From NCBI GenBank assembly GCA_023213395.1, contig CM041465.1, positions 199,771,741 to 199,835,740 of the forward strand: a stretch of DNA of 64,000 bases, written 5' to 3'. Under the pieces are notes generated by a model that saw nothing but the letters and a program-made list of their open reading frames with translations, was not told the DNA's origin and did no database searches. Shown here piece after piece: positions 33,083 through 43,770 of the stretch; position 1 is the stretch's first letter, and every line of letters starts with the position of its first letter. Made by a program: the position numbers and the translations under genes. This DNA comes from Cycas panzhihuaensis (lineage: Eukaryota > Cycadophyta).

Positions 33083-35315
33083 TGGAAGTGCACAACATGG
33101 AGTATCTCAAGAGAATTAGCTTTGTTATGAGCTAATGGAATCTATATGCAGAAGTCACAGATAAGAAACTAATACTATTTGGAAGGTAACGGGAATGATT
33201 CTTAGTCCCATAACCACATATATCCCTAAGATTTGTGTAGCTTTTCAGACCAAGTTAATCTTTAGAATGAATCTTATTACTATTTTTGGTATGTTTAATA
33301 TGTTGCTGGTTCCTTTTAAGCCTATTCACACTAAGAGAAAGGCTGGGGGCTTCACTCCATGAGATGAATAGAGCAATGAAGCTACTGGTTGGGCAGGGTC
33401 ATACTCTATTTTATATAAGATATGCGAGGTGCCTGGAGTTGAGAAAAGAGTTGAAAAAAAATAGAAGAAATATATAGTCTTAGCCTTCTAAGGAGGGTTT
33501 TACCCTTTTATCTTTATGAATGTGAATGGCTATTCAAACCGGGAACTTATGATAACCTACACTGAAAGTTTACTTAGAGATGACTCTGAATAATAAAGAA
33601 AATTTTCTTTTAAGCATTGGCCTTCTGGTTTATAATATTTGGGAACTAACTGGTGGCTTGTTGTTTCAATTTGACAGTCCAAATATTAAATAGAAGATGT
33701 TTTCTTTTGTCACATATATGCAACAATATCATTTTAATGTAGAATTCTTTGACAGAATTTACATGTATGAAATAATAAGTCCTATGATTGTGTCTAAAAA
33801 AAGAATGATACAAAAAAGGTTACTCTGCCTTAATACATGGATTTTGTGATTGGAAAATGGCTCTAAATCTGCTTCTAGAAATGCGAGATAACGACCTCAC
33901 TTAGTTGAATATATAAACTCTTGACGGAGACAAAATTTGAAGTTCTTTAGATGGGTGCTATTACTCGTCCTCTGAATCTGTCTATTGTAACTGAGTTTTT
34001 TTTTTTTTTTCAAGAGGAAGCTTATACAAGATATAATGCAGCACTATAGCCTTAAAAAAACTCATAAAACTTCTACAGATGTTGGAGCATAAACAAAGTG
34101 GAGAAGACAATTTTCTGCAGTTTATTTTATGAGACTATTCCAAAATAAGAAAAGTTTTTTTTTTTTCAATTGAAAAAAAAGGTCTTTATATAATATGTAT
34201 ACCATGTAAGAAATATTTCAAAAAATATATATTTGTACAAGAAAACATGAAAGATGTTGAGTTTTTTTTTTTTTTTTTATTGATTCAATAGAGCATAAAT
34301 GAACCATAAAATTTCAGATATATTGAAGAAAATATATGTATATATGTTTGTATCTGAAGTATTTTCAAATATGTTGCAGCAGATATATACAAAAATAAAA
34401 TATATTTATATGATTAAATCTGTGAATGAAATTGAAAAAACCTAGTAATGTAGCTGATTTATAGACTTGCATAGATGAGATCTTCTGTATAGCTTCTTTA
34501 GAAGGCTGAATGTGCCCCAAAATTTATAGATCTATAAAAAACTTAAAAATATAGTCAAATATGTGACGAAAAATATAGATATGAAATGAAACATAGCAGA
34601 TTTACAAAAAATGTACAAGACAATATTGAAATAATTACTAAAATAAGCAGATTTGAAATGAAATATAATAGATCTAAACCAAATATAGTAGAAAATGGCA
34701 AAATATTTAGTAAAATATGCATATATGAAAAAATACAACTCAGATATAAAGAAAACTATAATAGATCTAAAAAATATATGGCAGATCTTGAAGAAAACTT
34801 ATAGTAAAAATTGCTTGCAGCTGATCTCCTTAACATATTTGAGAAAATATTAGATAACTAGGCATAAATATTCTTGAAAATAGTCAAATATATCATAAAA
34901 TCTATAGATTTAAAAAAATATAGCTCAAATCTTAAAAAAAAATTGAATAAATATAGCTTGTTATTGAAATCCTATACAGATCTGAGAGAATATTGGATAA
35001 AAAGATGAAATATACTTTAAAAAATATCAAATATTGATAGAAATACATAAAACTTGATGATAAAGCCACTTATAGAGTGATAAAACTTGATATTTACTGT
35101 TTTTCAGCTGTGCACCTATATAAATATAAAATATCTTTATTATAGCACAAATATAACTCAATAATAAGTAAATCTCTGATAAAAATATAAGAAACTACTC
35201 AGAAAAACTTGTAGAAAATAAATGTAACCAGTATTTTGCTTGTGAGTAAATCTATTTCAAAAATGGCAATAAATCTTATTGCTCTTTAAAGAAACTTCGG
35301 TAGGCTAGCAATCGT
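33083..35315 (-). other. E7 leader, upstream part, AT-rich, no gene recognised
   Basis: Non-coding in both strands as far as I can tell. It contains poly(T) runs on the plus strand (33989-34010, 34152-34165, 34262-34279) and a degenerate 72-bp tandem repeat (34577-34792). The stretch 33300-33480 is less AT-rich and could include upstream exon or transit-peptide sequence of the captured gene, but no homology is secure. Confidence 0.45.
34577..34792. repeat. 72-bp tandem repeat, about 3 degenerate copies
   Basis: AGATATGAAATGAAACATAG at 34577 recurs at 34649 (AGATTTGAAATGAAATATAA) and weakly at 34721 (ATATATGAAAAAATACAACT), each exactly 72 bp apart. The ends of units also match (ACTAAAATAAGC against AGTAAAATATGC). 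Confidence 0.5.
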
Positions 35316-35329
35316 CTACTCTGATACCA
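35316..35329 (-). promoter_or_regulatory. E7 primer binding site
   Basis: The minus strand reads TGGTATCAGAGTAG two bases after the LTR end. It matches the common plant initiator tRNA-Met 3' complement TGGTATCAGAGC over 11 bases. Confidence 0.88.
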
Positions 35330-35331
35330 AA

Positions 35332-35741
35332 TATTGAAAAATAATATTGCAGGGAGAATAGGGCAGAACATATACAAAAATCACATAGATCAATATTATA
35401 TCATAACATCATAACTTCAACATAAAAGTATTTTATATTCAATCCATATTGTAATGAACAGAGTTACAAATTTCTCAATAAGAATAGTGTCTAAAGACAC
35501 TAAGGTTGCACACTCCTCAATATTTATAATTTTGGGGGAGGAGGGAAACTCCTTAACCCCTGAAATTTAAATTGTAATAAAATAATATAAACTTAACTCA
35601 AAGTAAACTTAACTCAAATTAATATTAACTTATCTTAACTTACCTATACATGTTGAGCACCCACATGTGTAAATTGAAGATGATAAGGTGTGCTCCCCTG
35701 GTTGGAAGATGGGAGTGGAGTGATGACAATTAACTCCAACA
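35332..35741 (-). repeat. E7 5' LTR
   Basis: On the minus strand it begins TGTTGGAGTTAATTGTCATC (35741) and ends TTTTTCAATA (35332). The primer binding site follows after two bases. It contains the GTTAAGGAGTTTCCCTCCTCCC block and a TATA-like AAATTATAAATATTG (about 35520). It has a small local duplication of AAACTTAACTCAAA (35588-35618) absent from the 3' copy. Confidence 0.88.
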
Positions 35742-35746
35742 AGGAA
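35742..35746. repeat. E7 target site duplication, right copy (AGGAA)
   Basis: Second copy of the 5-bp duplication. Removing E7 and one copy restores the E6 pol frame. Confidence 0.8.
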
Positions 35747-36480
35747 GGATTTCCCAATGAAAGTTATATGGCTAATGGGCCCTTTTAATTAATCTATATA
35801 GATCTATGTGGTCCAATAGATGTTCCCTCACTTAGAGGTGCTAAGTACTTTCTAATATTTATTGATAACTTTATAAGGATGACATGGGTCTATTTCAACA
35901 AGTTCAAATTAGATGCTCTTCAATGTTTCATGGACTTCAACACTTTGGTAGAAAGGCAAAGTGGATTTAGAGTTCTAATATGAAGATCAAATAATTGGGG
36001 AGAATTCATCTTAAATAAGTTCAAGTCTTATTATAATTATTGTGGCATAATAAAGTAGCTCACCAATCCTTATACTCCACAACAAAATGGGGTTCCTAGA
36101 AGAAAGAATAGAATAATTATAGAAATGGCAAGAAGTATGCTTAAAGATAAGCATCTTGGAAATGAATTTTGGGCAAAAGCTATACATACAACTATTTATG
36201 TGTTAAATATGTGTACCACTAAGGTAGTTAGTGGATCACACTAGAAGAAGCTTGGATAGGTTATAAGCCAAGCATTAAATACTTAAGGATTTTTGGGTGC
36301 ATAGCTTATGCACATGTTCCAAATTAAAGAAGAACTAAGTTGGATGATAAGAACATCAAATGTATCTTTATAGGATATAGTGACTCATCTAGATCCTATA
36401 AACTTTATGATCTAAAAGGTAAACAAATAATTATGAGAAGGGATGTCATCTTTAACGAAGATGAATTTTATTAAGAATAA
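35747..36480 (+). pseudogene. E6 integrase core (resumes after E7)
   Basis: 'IDLCGPIDVPSLRGAKYFLIFIDNF' opens the core with its first Asp. 'RMTWVYFNKFKLDAL', 'RQSGFRVLI*RSNNWGEF' (second acidic residue decayed: D-N-G became N-N-W) and 'LTNPYTPQQNGVPRRKNR' (Glu of the N-G-V-x-E-R motif changed) follow. 'MARSMLKDKHLGNEFWAKAIHTTIYVLN' ends it. Many TAG/TAA stops. Confidence 0.83.
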
Positions 36481-36699
36481 ATTATTGAGAAAGATAAAGG
36501 GAAAAATATCATGGTTAAAATATATTCAAATTCAAAGGGTACAAATATACCAAGTAAAAATGAATAACAAGACCCTCTACTTTAAACCAAAGGATCCTTA
36601 AATAAGTATAAAGGGCTCATAACCCTTTAAATATTTTAGATACTAACTTTTAGAGAAGGACTATAAGATCTCAAAAGGTGAATTTTGCATTGATAACTT

Positions 36700-37560
36700 A
36701 GGTTATAGAGTCTAATGAGCCTCATGACTTTGAAGAGGCTAACACTTAGGATGAATGTAAAGAAGTAATAAAGGATGAATATAATGCCTTAATAAAAAAT
36801 AGTATATGGGAGTTAGTAGATCTACCACTAAACAAGAATGCTATTAGAACTAAATAGGTCTATAAGACTAAGTATAAGTCAGATAGAATAACTAACAAGT
36901 ATAAAGCAAGGTTAGTTGCTAAGGGCTATGCTCAAATTGAGAACATAGATTATAATAAGACATTTTCACTAATTACAAGGCTAGAAACAATTAAATTTAT
37001 GATGGATTTAGCTGCATAATAAGGTTGGATAGTTCACTAGATGGATGTTAAAAGTTCTTTCTTAAATAGTTATATAGATGAAGAAATATATGTCCAAAAA
37101 AAAAAAAGAAAAATTGAGATAAAAGGTGAATAAAATAAGGTTCGAAAACTTAAAAAGGCCTTATATGGACTTAAGTAAGCACTTAGAGCATGGTCATATA
37201 GGATTGATAAATATTTTAAGGATAAGGGATTCTAAATAAGTTAATCAAATCCTAATCTATACATCAAGGTACTAGGAAGTTGTATACTTATTATGGGCTT
37301 ATATTTTAATGACCTGGTATGCACTAGGAATGATGTTCACTTGTCCCAAATATTCAAAAAGGATATGCACAAAGAATTTAAGATGATAGACTTGGGACTA
37401 ATGCATTACTTATTAGCCATAGAACTTTGGCAGGATGAGAATAGGATATTTATCTCCTAAAGGAAATATATATTAGACTTATTACATAAGTTTAATATGA
37501 TTAGTTTCAAGCCACTTACAATGCTAATAAAAGTTAGGTTGAAGTTATCCAAGTTTGAGG
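36700..37560 (+). pseudogene. E6 reverse transcriptase
   Basis: Copia RT in order: 'YNALIKNSIWELVDLPLNKN', 'YKARLVAKGYAQIENIDYNKTFS', 'MDVKSSFLNSYIDEEIYVQ', 'KVRKLKKALYGLK*A'. The catalytic box is 'LYFNDLV' near 37300, so the Y-V-D-D box lost its first Asp to Asn. 'EFKMIDLGLMHYLLAIEL' and the 'ISFKPL' segment follow. About fifteen stops, nearly all at Gln or Trp positions. Confidence 0.85.
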
Positions 37561-37569
37561 AATTATAAT

Positions 37570-38240
37570 CAGTTGACCCTACGCTCTATACGTAATTGAT
37601 TGGGAGTCTAATTTACTTAACTTCAACTTAATTAGATATCATATATGTAGTTAGTATGGTTTCTAGATTTATGCATAATCCTAAGATAAAACATTAATAA
37701 GTAGCTAAAAAAATTCTCAAGTATCTAAAAGGTACATTTATATATAGATTACATTACAAGTCATCAGGGACTATAAATTGGTTGGATATATTGACTCAAA
37801 CTGGGTAGGTTATATAGATAATAGGAAATATACCTATGGTTATAAATTTAGTTTGGATTTAACTATAGTTGCATGGAGTTTAAAGAAATAGGCCACAATA
37901 TCTCTATCCACTATAGAAGCAGAGTATAAAGCACCTATAGTAAGAGCATGTGAAATAGTTTGGCTTAGATGGTTACTATAAGATTTATAGGAAGAATAGG
38001 TCATTCCCACTTAGTTGCTTTATGATAATCAAAGGATAATTCAAATGACTTAAAATCTAGTGTTTCATGGTAGGATAAAACATATTAAAATATAACATAC
38101 AACAAGGCGAGCTAGAATTAGTCTATTACAACACAGAAGAGTAGGTGGTGGATATATTCATAAAGTCACTTAGAAAGATAAAGTTTATTAAATTTAGAGA
38201 TAAAGTTAGAGTCTTTCTAAATGGGCATTAGAGAGGAGAA
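37570..38240 (+). pseudogene. E6 RNase H
   Basis: 'LIGSLIYLTST' and 'DIIYVVSMVSRFMHNPKI' form the copia connection. 'KKILKYLKGTFIYRLHYKSSG' follows, then the RNase H core in shifted frames (37790-38200), including an 'LSTIEAEY'-like segment near 37910, 'YYNTEE*VVDIFIKSL' near 38130 and 'IKFIKFRDKVRVF' at the end. Confidence 0.78.
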
Positions 38241-38245
38241 ATACT

Positions 38246-38420
38246 AGAAAAATACCAATTAGGACTCGTATCCACCTAGACTTAATTATCTTTATTGGGG
38301 TGATAAACTAGATATTACTAGAGATATCATGGTAACTCTATGTCAGACCCTAATTACACTTAGCTACACCTTATAAGATATTAGCAACATTATTTCTAGA
38401 ATTTATTAGTACCAATTGAT
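38246..38420 (+). repeat. E6 probable 3' LTR
   Basis: It follows the purine stretch TTAGAGAGGAGAAA and shares CAATTAGGA...CCTAGACTTA with the 5' copy. The right end is uncertain. Confidence 0.4.
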
Positions 38421-40199
38421 GGTAGATATTAAGTGGTGTGTCATATCCTACTTACATCTTGCCTATTTATTCATGGGATCTAAAGACCTTAGGGTTCATC
38501 AATAGCACCACTCTATCAAGTTAATGGTTAACTCTCTTATGCATTTTCTGTATTCCCTCTATCTCCTTTATCCCCTAATTCCATCAAAAAATATTTTACT
38601 AGAATGTGAAAATTCTAGTACTATAAGGGGAATTACCTTAATTCCCAATAAAGGAGAGATTTTAATCATAACCTTCTTTAGTTAAGAGTGCTATAACATC
38701 AACTATCCTTCAGTCTCTAAGCCAAGTGAGGAAGTCAATAATCAGGGTTGAATAGAAATATAAGATCTAACAAGAATTAGGTAGCATAACAACTCTTAAA
38801 ATGACCTCCTCTTTCTAATAAAAATAGGAGATGTAAATAAATAGAAATAAGCGCTATGGCCCATACATTGGGAGAAACCATAGCTAAAAGTCATGGGCTA
38901 ATAGTCTATGATTTTGGAGGCAAATCAATGGGATGGTTATTAAAAAACCCATGGTTTTGGATCAAACCCATGCTAAACCATACATTTAATCAAATTAGGG
39001 GATAGGCGTATGGATAATAATCATAAATATATGACCAACTGTAGGTCTAAAAAAATTCTAAAATTTTAAAATCAAACTTATAAAGTTTACCATGGTACCA
39101 TAGTGAACTTTGAAGTATTATAAACTTATCATTTTTTATAAATATAAATAAAAATCAGAATGGGATGATAAAAGATAGAATGGGATGAGTAGAAATGAGA
39201 GTAGGATGAGTAAAGATCATAATGCGATTAATGAAAAAAGCCTAAAAATAGAATAACTCTAAAACAAAGGACCCAAAAGAGCAAATCAAATAAAGGAAAT
39301 GTACAAATATGGGAAGAAGAAAGGTGAGATGTGACTTCTAGAGGTGTTAAAAGGCCATTTTCAACCCACCAAGCTTAGATGGATAACAATAAATTCACTG
39401 ACTATGGTTAGAATCATCATCAACTAAAAATAGGTATATTCATTGAATAAATCAATAGGCAAATAATAACATACACTTGCAAAAGAGCTAAACTAAATTA
39501 ATTTATGTTAATTTAGAAGTCAAGAAGCATATACCTTTACTTACCTATTAATGAGATGATTGTGAAGCTTCCAGATTATGTGAAATAGAAGAATGTCTTC
39601 CCATTTGGCTATATCTATAATGGCTTATATCTCCTATGGATTATAGTCCTCCTTATTATCATGAGGCTAATGGAATCCATATGAACGACTTTGGCTCTTT
39701 TAAAAAATTGGATGTAGGCCTCCTTATTAAATCAACCATATAATGGAATACTTCACTTAATATGTATATGGAAAGAAGAGATGGGGTAGACAAAAATAGT
39801 AATACTATGGGGGAATTATTCATAGTGTGGTCAACAACTATGGTGAGTTGTAACCATCACTACCTCCCATGGGAAGTGAAATATGATACAAATAAGTCTG
39901 CTTAATTCACACTAAATAATGATAGTGAAAAGACTACAATGTCATCTTTATTCCTATCTTACCTCTTGTGTTTGATATGATACAATAGTATACAATATTT
40001 ATGAAAAGGAAAGATCAAATAGAATTCTTAAAAGAATGATTCTTTTAAGATAAAGTAAAAAGAAAGTAAGTAGAAAGATAGGAGAAAATAAAAAGACCCT
40101 AAATAAAAAAGTAAAGAAAAAGAAAAGTAGAGGAATAAGTGAGAGTAGAAAGGGAGAGTTCCACCTTTTATTGATATACATTTATATAAATGAAAAAGA
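38421..40199. other. AT-rich interval between E6 and E9
   Basis: No coding sequence was recognised. It contains a four-unit tandem repeat of 20-21 bp (39157-39239) and, at 40010-40160, a purine-rich stretch that may already belong to the E9 LTR. Confidence 0.4.
39157..39239. repeat. 20-21 bp tandem repeat, 4 copies
   Basis: Units AGAATGGGATGATAAAAGAT (39157), AGAATGGGATGAGTAGAAAT (39177), AGAGTAGGATGAGTAAAGAT (39198) and a diverged ATAATGCGATTAATGAAAAA (39219). Confidence 0.65.
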
Positions 40200-41238
40200 G
40201 GTCATTATCTTTATCTAGTTGAGCTAAACTAGTAGGCAAAGACCTTAAAGGGAAAATATTATGTTTTAACACCCAAAATTACATTTCACTAGTCTTGGGT
40301 TGAAAAAGCCATCATTTAAAATCTTATCATCTATGATCAACATTATATTTTATGTACTTTCCAACTCATTTGAGATTGGGTAATTGCAACTATTATCAAA
40401 ATCCCCTAGCACATATTCATGATAATATTCAACATTAAAATAAGCTAAAAACTTAAAAGGTATATCAGTAAGTAAATGGAATTGACATAAGACATGAAGT
40501 TTTTCTTTCACAAAATATATTATTTACATCAAAATATCAACTAGAGTGCTTAATATAATGAAATAAATAACCATTGATAAAAATGATCCATGATTTGTTA
40601 TAAAAAAAGTTATGTATATAATAAGATGCCTAAGTGCTTTGAATAATACACAATAAAGTGAATTGCTACATAATTGCTATGATGTAGAATGAGGATTGAG
40701 AGCCTTTAATAGGAAACATGCTTACCAAGTACTTATCAAGCTCATTCAAATCATTATAATCCATAATACCTCTCACAAAAAATGTCAACCATATATTGCA
40801 TATACATGAAACACATACCAAAATAAAGAGAGAAATCGAGAAAAAGTTAGAAGAAGTCCAAAGAAAAAGAGGTATGATTGAATCCATCATCTTCTCCTCA
40901 TATCCCCCCACCCCTTGAAAAGAGTAGATATATCCTTCATCTCCATGCACTAAACACAAAGGCAAACATGGGAGTAAGAAAAACTTGAGAGAAAGAAAGT
41001 AACTCTTATAAAATGGGGAGGTAAGAATGAATCTCCTCCATTGAGCTTTTACTTTTATATTGAGAGAGGGAGCATTAGAGTTAGGTAAAATGAAATTACA
41101 CATAATGCACATGAAAGTGCATTTCACTTAAGTGATCTAATTTAAAGTTCACTTAAGTGATCTAATTTAAAGTTCACTTAAGACCGTTTTTCGAAATAAT
41201 CAACTAATGCAATGACCTTATGTCATTAACCCTTTTCA
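40200..41238 (-). repeat. E9 3' LTR (left boundary approximate)
   Basis: The minus strand begins TGAAAAGGGTTAATGACATA at 41238, right after the polypurine tract. It shares long blocks with the right-hand LTR (for example AGAGTTAGGTAAAATGAAAT). It contains a 25-bp tandem duplication, 41125-41174, present once in the other LTR. A frame of 153 codons (41127-40666) lies wholly in this LTR and is not a gene. Confidence 0.75.
41125..41174. repeat. 25-bp tandem duplication within E9 3' LTR
   Basis: CACTTAAGTGATCTAATTTA plus AAGTT occurs twice back to back. The 5' LTR has a single copy near 48370, so it arose after insertion or in a separate lineage. Confidence 0.8.
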
Positions 41239-41252
41239 ATCTCCCCCTTAAT
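41239..41252 (-). promoter_or_regulatory. E9 polypurine tract
   Basis: The minus strand reads CATTAAGGGGGAGAT directly before the LTR start TGAAAAGG. Confidence 0.8.
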
Positions 41253-41689
41253 GGTAGAAGGTCATTTCATCCTATTTTATTCTATCCTATGAGGTCTTCA
41301 TTTGAGCCTCTTACAAAGCAAACTACTATGACATTTTTGTGGGAAACCCTCATGGGGAAGAAAACCCACAAATTTTCTAATCTACTAACCTGGCTCAGGC
41401 AGCTCTTTAAATGTAGTGAGATAGCCAATTAGTACAATGAATTTTGTAGTTAAACTTTACTGAGTCTCCATATACCATTTGGTCATCCCCCATGCCCTTT
41501 TAGGTTTTTAGAGGTTTCAATTTTCCAAAATGATATAACCCTTATCCTTTCGCACCCACATGGGGTTTTCACAAATGGGATAGAGAAAAGACTTAGTCTT
41601 GTCCTTCCGCGCCTACAAGTGGTTTTCACGAATGAGATAGAGTATGATGGTCCTATTGTCATCTCCTTCAATTAGTCAGAGATGGAGGC

Positions 41690-42353
41690 CCTAAGGCTGA
41701 GTTGCTTTTGGAATTATTCAAACTTCACCCTCTTCAGTGGTTTGGTGAAAATATTGGCCACTTAATCTGCTATGGGGTAGTACTCCAGTTAAATTGTGCC
41801 ATCATGAACTAGTTCTCTAATCCTGTGGACTTTTGTACTTATATGTTTGGTATGATCATGAAATATAGGATTTTTAATCATCTAGATTGTAGATTGATTA
41901 TCTACATGTAAGCTAGTAGAACTTGTTTGGGTGACATTTAATGTATTCAACAATTTTCTAAGCCATATCACCTCCTTGCTTGTCTCAGAAGCAACAATGT
42001 ACTCAGCTTCGATAGTTGAGTCTTCCTATGTCTTTATCTCCAGCAAAGTCTGAGTCTATGTATGCATAAAGTTTAAATTCTGCATTGGGTTCATACAATA
42101 GACCATATTTGCTAGTCGTCTTTAGGTACCTCAACACTCATATTGTATCTTGCGAATGATTCTGCTTAGGATTTGTCATGAATCTTGCAAGAATGCTGAC
42201 AGAGTGTGTAATATCTAGCCTTGTATTGGTAGTATAGATGAGACTATCTACAAGTTGCATGTAGAGTGTTGCGTCTGCCTCCCTATTATCACCATAAACT
42301 GAGAGTTTAATATCAAGCTCCATAGGTGTATCCACTGGTCGAGCACCTTCCAA
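41690..42353 (-). pseudogene. E9 RNase H
   Basis: From 42353 leftwards: 'EGARPVDTPMELDIKLSV', 'YMQLVDSLIYTTNTRLDI', 'HSVSILARFMTNPKQNH' and 'LRYLKTTSKYGLLYEPN' form the copia connection. 'DSDFAGDKD' carries the first catalytic Asp. Stops and shifts follow near 42010, then 'IFTKPLKRVKFE' near 41740 marks the conserved end. The 3' UTR runs from 41690 to 41253. Confidence 0.82.
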
Positions 42354-43095
42354 CTAAAACTTTGTCAAAAGATTGTTGATATAGTTTTCTTGGGAGAGAA
42401 AGATTTTGCCATCTTTTTGAGTTACTTTAATTCCCAAGTAATATTTCATCAACCCGAGGTCAGACAATTTAAAAGTTTTAGCAAGGTCCTTCTTCAGCTG
42501 GCTAATTACCTGTTCACTATTCCCTGTTATGAGCGTGTCATCCATAAAGATTAAGAGGTAAGTGACTTTATCATTTTGCCGCTTGATAAATAATGTTGCA
42601 TCAATATCTTGATAGTCACAAACCTCATATCCAAGTTGCCTCATTCTTTCAGACAACTTGGTAAACCAAGCACAAGGGGCTTGCTTTAGGTCATACAAGG
42701 ACTTTTTGAGCTTGCAAACTTTATGCTCCTGACCATCAATCTCGTATCCTTCTGGCTAAGCCATGTAAATTTCTTCTTTAAGGTCCCCATTGAGAAATGG
42801 AGTCTTAACATCTAGTTGGTGGATTTTCTAACCCTGTTGAGCAGCCAAGGTTATAAGAGTTCTGATTATAGGCCACTTGGTTGTAGGAGCAAAGATTTCA
42901 GTGTAGTCAATGCCTTCCCTTTGCGTGAATCCTTTTGCTACTAACCTTGCCTTGTGTTTTTCTAGGGTGCCATCTAATCTATACTTGTTTTTGAACACCC
43001 ATTTATTTTGAACTACCTTTCTTCTAAGTCATAGATCAACAAGCTCCCATGTACCATTCTTAATAAGAGATTGATACTCTTCATTCATGGCATTT
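42354..43095 (-). pseudogene. E9 reverse transcriptase
   Basis: Copia RT, nearly open. In order: 'YQSLIKNGTWELVDL', 'NKWVFKNKYRLDGTLEKHKA', 'RLVAKGFTQREGIDYTEIFAP', 'IHQLDVKTPFLNGDLKEEIYM' and 'LKKSLYDLKQAPCAWFTKL'. The catalytic box 'LLIFMDDTLITGN' has both Asp residues present. 'LSDLGLMKYYLGIKVTQKDG' and 'FLSQENYINNLLTKF' follow. The last 114 codons (42698-42354) are open. Only isolated stops (for example at the Trp/Gln before 42760 and 42830). Confidence 0.92.
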
Positions 43096-43099
43096 CTCC

Positions 43100-43770
43100 A
43101 AGCTGCATGCTTTACAGTTTCTTAGTACGTTAGGGGCTCTTCATTAAGAGTAAGATGCAGTTCTGCTGGTTTAAGCTCAACGAAAAGTGATTTATGCATC
43201 CTTGCTCTGTGGGCACTTCTAGTGCCAGTTTTGCCTACCTCATATGGTCGCATGTCCTTGTGTAACTAGTAGGCTTTATAAAAACCTCAAGTTGGGAATG
43301 AGATTTTTATTTCCACAACCTCTCAATCTTTATTTTGATCCTGAAAAGGATCATATGAAATATTTGGCATGGAGGAAGTTGATGATGCTAGAGAAGATGG
43401 GCTAGCCACAAATGTTGGAGAAGATGATCCTTTTGCTATGGCTTTGTCTTTGTCAACTTGCCTGTTCACAAATGATGGTGCTGGATGTGTACACATTGGC
43501 TTGGAGTCATAACTTGTATCCTTAGAGGCTCTATTATTAGATTCCAAGATTTTAAGCAACTGTTCAACATCTCCCCCCCTAAATTTTGGAATCTGGACAT
43601 CAAATTCAATAGCATCATTAAATCGGTATGAAGGCATCTTGGAGTCAAGTCTGAGTAGTTGATCTTTAGTCTCTGCAAAGATAACATCTCTAGTGATGAT
43701 GATTTTACGCTGTGAAGGTATGAAAACCTTGTATCCCTTTGTCCATAGGGTATCTGACAAAGATACCTTT
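43100..43770 (-). pseudogene. E9 integrase C-terminal and linker region
   Basis: The open stretch 43760-43323 reads 'DTLWTKGYKVFIPSQRKIII' then 'TRDVIFAETKD', the conserved G-Y-x-V/F...S-R-D-V-x-F-x-E copia motif that follows the integrase core. A Ser/Pro-rich linker ('PSSLASSTSSMPNISYDPFQ') leads to RT, interrupted around 43250. Confidence 0.82.

Larger units (their letters stand above)
22925..35741 (-). mobile_element. E7: gag-only (TR-GAG-like) LTR element carrying a TrpA gene fragment
   Basis: Minus-strand element: 5' LTR (35332-35741), tRNA-Met-type primer binding site, a leader of about 5.1 kb, a gag-type frame (30200-29432), polypurine tract, and 3' LTR (29430 down to 22925, split by LINE E8). 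There is no protease, integrase, RT or RNase H. The leader contains a tryptophan synthase alpha fragment (33082-32545) in the same orientation as the element. Net length without E8 is about 6.7 kb. Same family as E2. Mobilisation in trans by a copia relative is inferred from its structure. Confidence 0.82.
21110..38420 (+). mobile_element. E6: Ty1/copia element, host of the nested insertions
   Basis: Plus-strand order: short 5' LTR, degraded primer binding site (near 21283, CTATAGTATCAAA), gag, protease, GAG-pre-integrase, [insertion of E7 with E8 at 22925-35741], integrase core, RT, RNase H, 3' LTR. Reading across the insertion gives an uninterrupted copia join: the zinc-domain text 'GCILKKQQKE' before 22925 continues as 'GFPMKVIWLMGP' after 35746. 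The outer ends are approximate, because the LTR match is weak: TAATTAGGATATTTGTCTA at 21130 against CAATTAGGACTCGTATCCA at 38260. Confidence 0.8.

Noticed and set aside
34532-34738. Aromatic-rich 68-codon frame on the minus strand
   Set aside because: It is a by-product of the 72-bp AT-rich tandem repeat, and an equally open frame exists on the other strand.
40666-41127. 153-codon frame on the minus strand with hydrophobic stretches
   Set aside because: It lies wholly within the E9 3' LTR. A partly matching frame (48370-48056) sits in the 5' LTR, and the protein is not conserved in its second half. It is an LTR by-product, not a membrane protein gene.
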